Below, piece after piece: positions 5,790 to 5,881 of a stretch of DNA of 5,881 bases. The position numbers were made by a program, and so were the translations under genes. Source of the DNA: Bdellovibrionaceae bacterium UBA2351 (lineage in GTDB: Bacteria > Bdellovibrionota > Bdellovibrionia > Bdellovibrionales > Bdellovibrionaceae); NCBI GenBank assembly GCA_002344565.1, contig DDTZ01000003.1, positions 1 through 5,881 on the forward strand, written 5' to 3'. A model generated the notes under the pieces. It was not told the origin of the DNA. It saw only the letters and a program-made list of their open reading frames with translations, and did no database searches. Position 1 is the stretch's first letter, and every line of letters starts with the position of its first letter.

Positions 5790-5881
5790 ATGAAAGAATT
5801 TATAGTTACAATAAGTGATGACCTCGATATTTTTGAGACACTGGCTGACGCCGAAAAATATTTGGAACCCTGGATTCTTGA
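5790..5881 (+). CDS. Presumed immunity protein for the orphan toxin (3' end outside window)
   Basis: ATG 5790 follows the orphan stop (TAA 5786-5788) after one base, the tight spacing typical of translationally coupled toxin/immunity pairs. GAGAG within the toxin's last codons (about 5777-5781) can serve as a ribosome binding site. Thirty codons are visible: MKEFIVTISDDLDIFETLAD, then AEKYLEPWIL, and the frame is open at the edge. A beta strand, an acidic turn (SDDLDIF) and an amphipathic helix with AEKYLEP resemble small acidic immunity proteins found after Rhs tips, a likeness recalled rather than searched. The role follows mainly from position. Confidence 0.7.
   Translation, partial: MKEFIVTISDDLDIFETLADAEKYLEPWIL

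Noticed and set aside
1..5881. CRISPR array, tRNA/rRNA, insertion sequence ends or transposase
   Set aside because: I saw no regularly spaced repeats, no tRNA-like cloverleaf or rRNA sequence, and no terminal inverted repeats or transposase motifs. The YD repeats are protein-level repeats, not a DNA array.

Overview
The window looks like an accessory (polymorphic-toxin) region from a Gram-negative bacterium of moderate-to-low G+C. The inference of a Gram-negative host rests on a Sec-type signal peptide on an Rhs/YD-repeat shell and on the toxin/immunity layout. Nothing in the window fixes the genus. A predatory or environmental proteobacterium is possible, but that is a guess.

Layout, all on the + strand. 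(1) 1-624 is the 3' part of a lysine-rich protein, open at the left edge, with a repeated ~55-60 residue unit that ends in cysteine. It is followed by a strong intrinsic terminator (650-680). (2) 681-1016 has no intact gene. It holds a G+C-richer stretch (about 705-945) that reads as a decayed coding remnant with two apparent single-base frameshifts, then an A/T-rich promoter zone. (3) 1044-4730 is a 1228-residue exported Rhs/YD-repeat protein: signal peptide, Cys-containing N-terminal domain, about two dozen YD repeats, the conserved DHLGSPR and GARDYDP...DPIG...DPEG core-closing motifs, and a variable 110-residue C-terminus that is the presumed toxin. (4) 4747-5127 is a small cytosolic protein 16 bases downstream, the presumed cognate immunity protein. 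It is followed by a second intrinsic terminator (5241-5268). (5) 5276-5788 is an orphan rhs C-terminal module. It repeats the GARDYDP...DPEG core end but carries a different toxin tip (LPHYHRR ... GIGRHRPWD). (6) 5790-5881 is the start of a second immunity gene, cut by the right edge.

How the parts fit: the intact rhs gene and the gene after it look like one transcription unit making a secreted or surface-delivered toxin plus its antidote. The orphan module with its own immunity gene is the classic reserve cassette of rhs loci, which could replace the active tip by recombination in the shared core-end sequence. Here the shared stretch is only about 135 bp and clearly diverged, and a terminator separates the orphan from the upstream unit, so it looks silent and old rather than freshly copied. 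The most novel parts are the active 53-residue basic tip and its partner, neither of which I can assign to a named family.
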